From: Streptomyces sp. NBC_00557
GTDB taxonomy: Bacteria; Actinomycetota; Actinomycetes; Streptomycetales; Streptomycetaceae
Length of the DNA: 64,000 bases
NCBI RefSeq assembly: GCF_036345995.1
Contig: NZ_CP107796.1
Coordinates: forward strand, 558,001 to 622,000
Direction: 5' to 3'
Shown: positions 62,831 to 64,000 of the stretch, one piece after another
Layout of the letters: the number at the start of each line of letters is the position of its first letter
Numbering within the stretch: position 1 is the first letter of the stretch
Notes under the pieces: generated by a model
The model's database searches: none
The model's input: only the letters and a program-made list of their open reading frames with translations
What the model was told of the DNA's origin: nothing
Made by a program: the position numbers and the translations under genes

Positions 62831-64000
62831 GTGCGTCCCACCCGTACCCTGCGCGCCGCCGCCTGTGCCGCCGCGCTCCTGCTCGCCGCCGCCTGCGACT
62901 CCTCCGGGTCGGGCAGTTCGTCCGCGACCGGGCTCAACCCGCCCGACCTCAAGGCCCCCACGAAGCTGGGAAAGACGGAGGGCCAGGTCAATCTGATCGC
63001 CTGGGCCGGCTATGTGGAGGACGGCTCGACCGACCCCAAGACCGACTGGGTCCACCCCTTCGAGAAGCAGACCGGCTGCCAGGTCCACTCCAAGGTCGCC
63101 GCCAGCTCGGACGAGATGGTCAAGCTGATGAAGACCGGCGAGTACGACGCCGTCTCCGCCTCCGGCGACGCCTCCCTGCGCCTGATCGCCGCCGGCGACG
63201 CGGCTCCCGTCAACACCTCCCTGGTGCCCAACTACAAGGATGTCTTCGCCGGGCTCAAGAACGGCCCCTGGAACTCCGTGAAGGGGCAGATGTACGGCAT
63301 CCCGCACGGCCGGGGCGCCAACCTGCTGATGTACAACACCGAGAAGGTCAGGCCCGCGCCCACCTCCTGGTCCGCCGTCTTCGACGACGCCGCGCGGTAC
63401 AGGGGGCACGTCACCGCGTACGACTCGCCGATCTACATCGCCGACGCCGCCCTCTATCTCAAGGCCACCAAGCCGGAGTTGAAGATCAAGGACCCGTACG
63501 CGCTGGACCAGAAGCAGTTCGACGCGGCGGTGGCGCTGCTCAAGCAGCAGAACAAGAACGTCGGCGAGTACTGGAGCGACTACCTGAAGGAGGTCTCCGC
63601 CTTCAAGAGCGGAGACTCGGTGGTCGGCACCACCTGGCAGGTCATCGCCAACCTCGCCTCCTCCGAGGGCGCCAAGGTCAAGGCGCTGGTGCCGAAGGAG
63701 GGTTCGACCGGCTGGTCCGACACCTGGATGGTGTACAGCAAGGCCAAGCACCCCAACTGCGCCTACAAGTGGCTGAACTGGATCGTCTCGCCCAAGGTCA
63801 ACGCCGAGGTCGCCGAGTACTTCGGCGAGGCGCCGGCCAACTCCAAGGCGTGCGCGCAGACCAGTGACAAGAACTTCTGCACGGTCTACCACGCGGCCGA
63901 CGAGAACTACTGGAAGAAGATCGCCTTCTGGAACACGCCCATCGAGCAGTGCCTGGACGGCCGCAAGGACGTGAAGTGCGTGCCGTACGCCAAGTGGGTG
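62831..64000 (+). CDS. Polyamine-type ABC substrate-binding lipoprotein (partial, runs off right edge)
   Basis: At least 390 residues from a GTG at 62831 (GGAG 7 bases upstream). The signal peptide (RTLRAAACAAALLLAA) ends in a lipobox with Cys22, so it is anchored outside the membrane. PotD/PotF-like features: INLI-type VNLIAWAGYV opening, YDAVSASGDASLRLIAAGDA, GQMYGIPHGRGANLLMYNTE, and YKWLNWIVSPKVNAEVAEYF. Ligand is probably putrescine, spermidine or a related cation. The permease genes should follow outside the window. Confidence 0.9.
   Translation, partial: MRPTRTLRAAACAAALLLAAACDSSGSGSSSATGLNPPDLKAPTKLGKTEGQVNLIAWAGYVEDGSTDPKTDWVHPFEKQTGCQVHSKVAASSDEMVKLMKTGEYDAVSASGDASLRLIAAGDAAPVNTSLVPNYKDVFAGLKNGPWNSVKGQMYGIPHGRGANLLMYNTEKVRPAPTSWSAVFDDAARYRGHVTAYDSPIYIADAALYLKATKPELKIKDPYALDQKQFDAAVALLKQQNKNVGEYWSDYLKEVSAFKSGDSVVGTTWQVIANLASSEGAKVKALVPKEGSTGWSDTWMVYSKAKHPNCAYKWLNWIVSPKVNAEVAEYFGEAPANSKACAQTSDKNFCTVYHAADENYWKKIAFWNTPIEQCLDGRKDVKCVPYAKWV

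Overview
The window is high-GC actinobacterial DNA, almost certainly from a Streptomyces chromosome. Signs are the very strong third-position GC bias, GTG and TTG starts, leaderless regulator promoters, a modular polyketide synthase with a PAS-LuxR regulator, an argG/gap pair resembling the Streptomyces arrangement, and many TetR/MerR/LysR/GntR regulators beside single enzymes. I see no tRNA, rRNA, CRISPR array, transposase or integrase. It reads as an arm or sub-arm region made of many small transcription units.

Layout. 1-6.2 kb: the 5' end of a type I PKS gene (minus strand, running off the left edge) with a KSQ-type loading module and a methylmalonyl-type AT. It is followed by a promoter region holding a palindrome that fits the PAS-LuxR (PimM-type) operator, a small unknown gene, a strong terminator and a PimM-like PAS-LuxR activator. 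6.2-7.6 kb is non-coding apart from a decayed ECF sigma factor tail. 7.6-11 kb: an NCS1 nucleobase permease, zinc-free bL36 and bL33 paralogues, and a fatty acid desaturase. 11-15.7 kb: gap, an AraC-type regulator, argG with an ARG box, and a DUF427 protein. 15.7-25.1 kb: an F420-type oxidoreductase, a penicillin-binding protein, a TetR/epimerase pair, a double-HTH MerR divergent from an erythromycin-esterase-like gene and an ACT protein, a MerR-peroxiredoxin fusion, and a coiled-coil/H1-like/winged-helix protein. 25-33.4 kb: a helical-repeat protein, GNAT, MFS and CGNR genes, two SDR-type enzymes, a TetR, DUF2267, a YdeI-like protein, a 25-codon bL37 homologue and a GreA-like protein. 33.4-40.2 kb: a Clp/Hsp100 ATPase, then a LysR gene beside fdhD and an FdhF/YdeP-type molybdoenzyme. 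40.5-45.9 kb: a nudix-like protein, a lipid kinase and an alkyl-DHAP-synthase-like flavoenzyme, divergent from a TetR-glpD operon. 46-53 kb: a WGR/beta-propeller protein, threonine dehydratase, aldo/keto reductase, an ABC exporter and an SDR with two perfect palindromic operators. 53.7-64 kb: a DUF574 methyltransferase, a glutamate-cysteine-ligase-like enzyme, HxlR with an azoreductase, a thioesterase, a zinc-ribbon protein, a Sel1 protein, and a cache/GntR pair divergent from a polyamine-type ABC operon that runs off the right edge.

How parts work together. The PAS-LuxR protein probably activates the PKS through the 16-bp palindrome at 4771-4786. Several regulator/target pairs have visible dyads between them (18.6-20.2, 21.0-21.1, 29.9-31.5, 43.6-43.7, 56.7-56.8 kb). 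The lipid kinase, alkyl-DHAP-synthase-like and GlpD genes form a candidate ether-lipid or glycerophosphate locus. The most unusual items are the MerR-PrxQ fusion with its own MerR-type promoter, the Clp ATPase with a UVR segment but no visible ClpP-docking loop, the WGR-propeller protein, the bL37 gene, the stand-alone cache protein, and the palindromic TetR sites with no TetR gene beside them.
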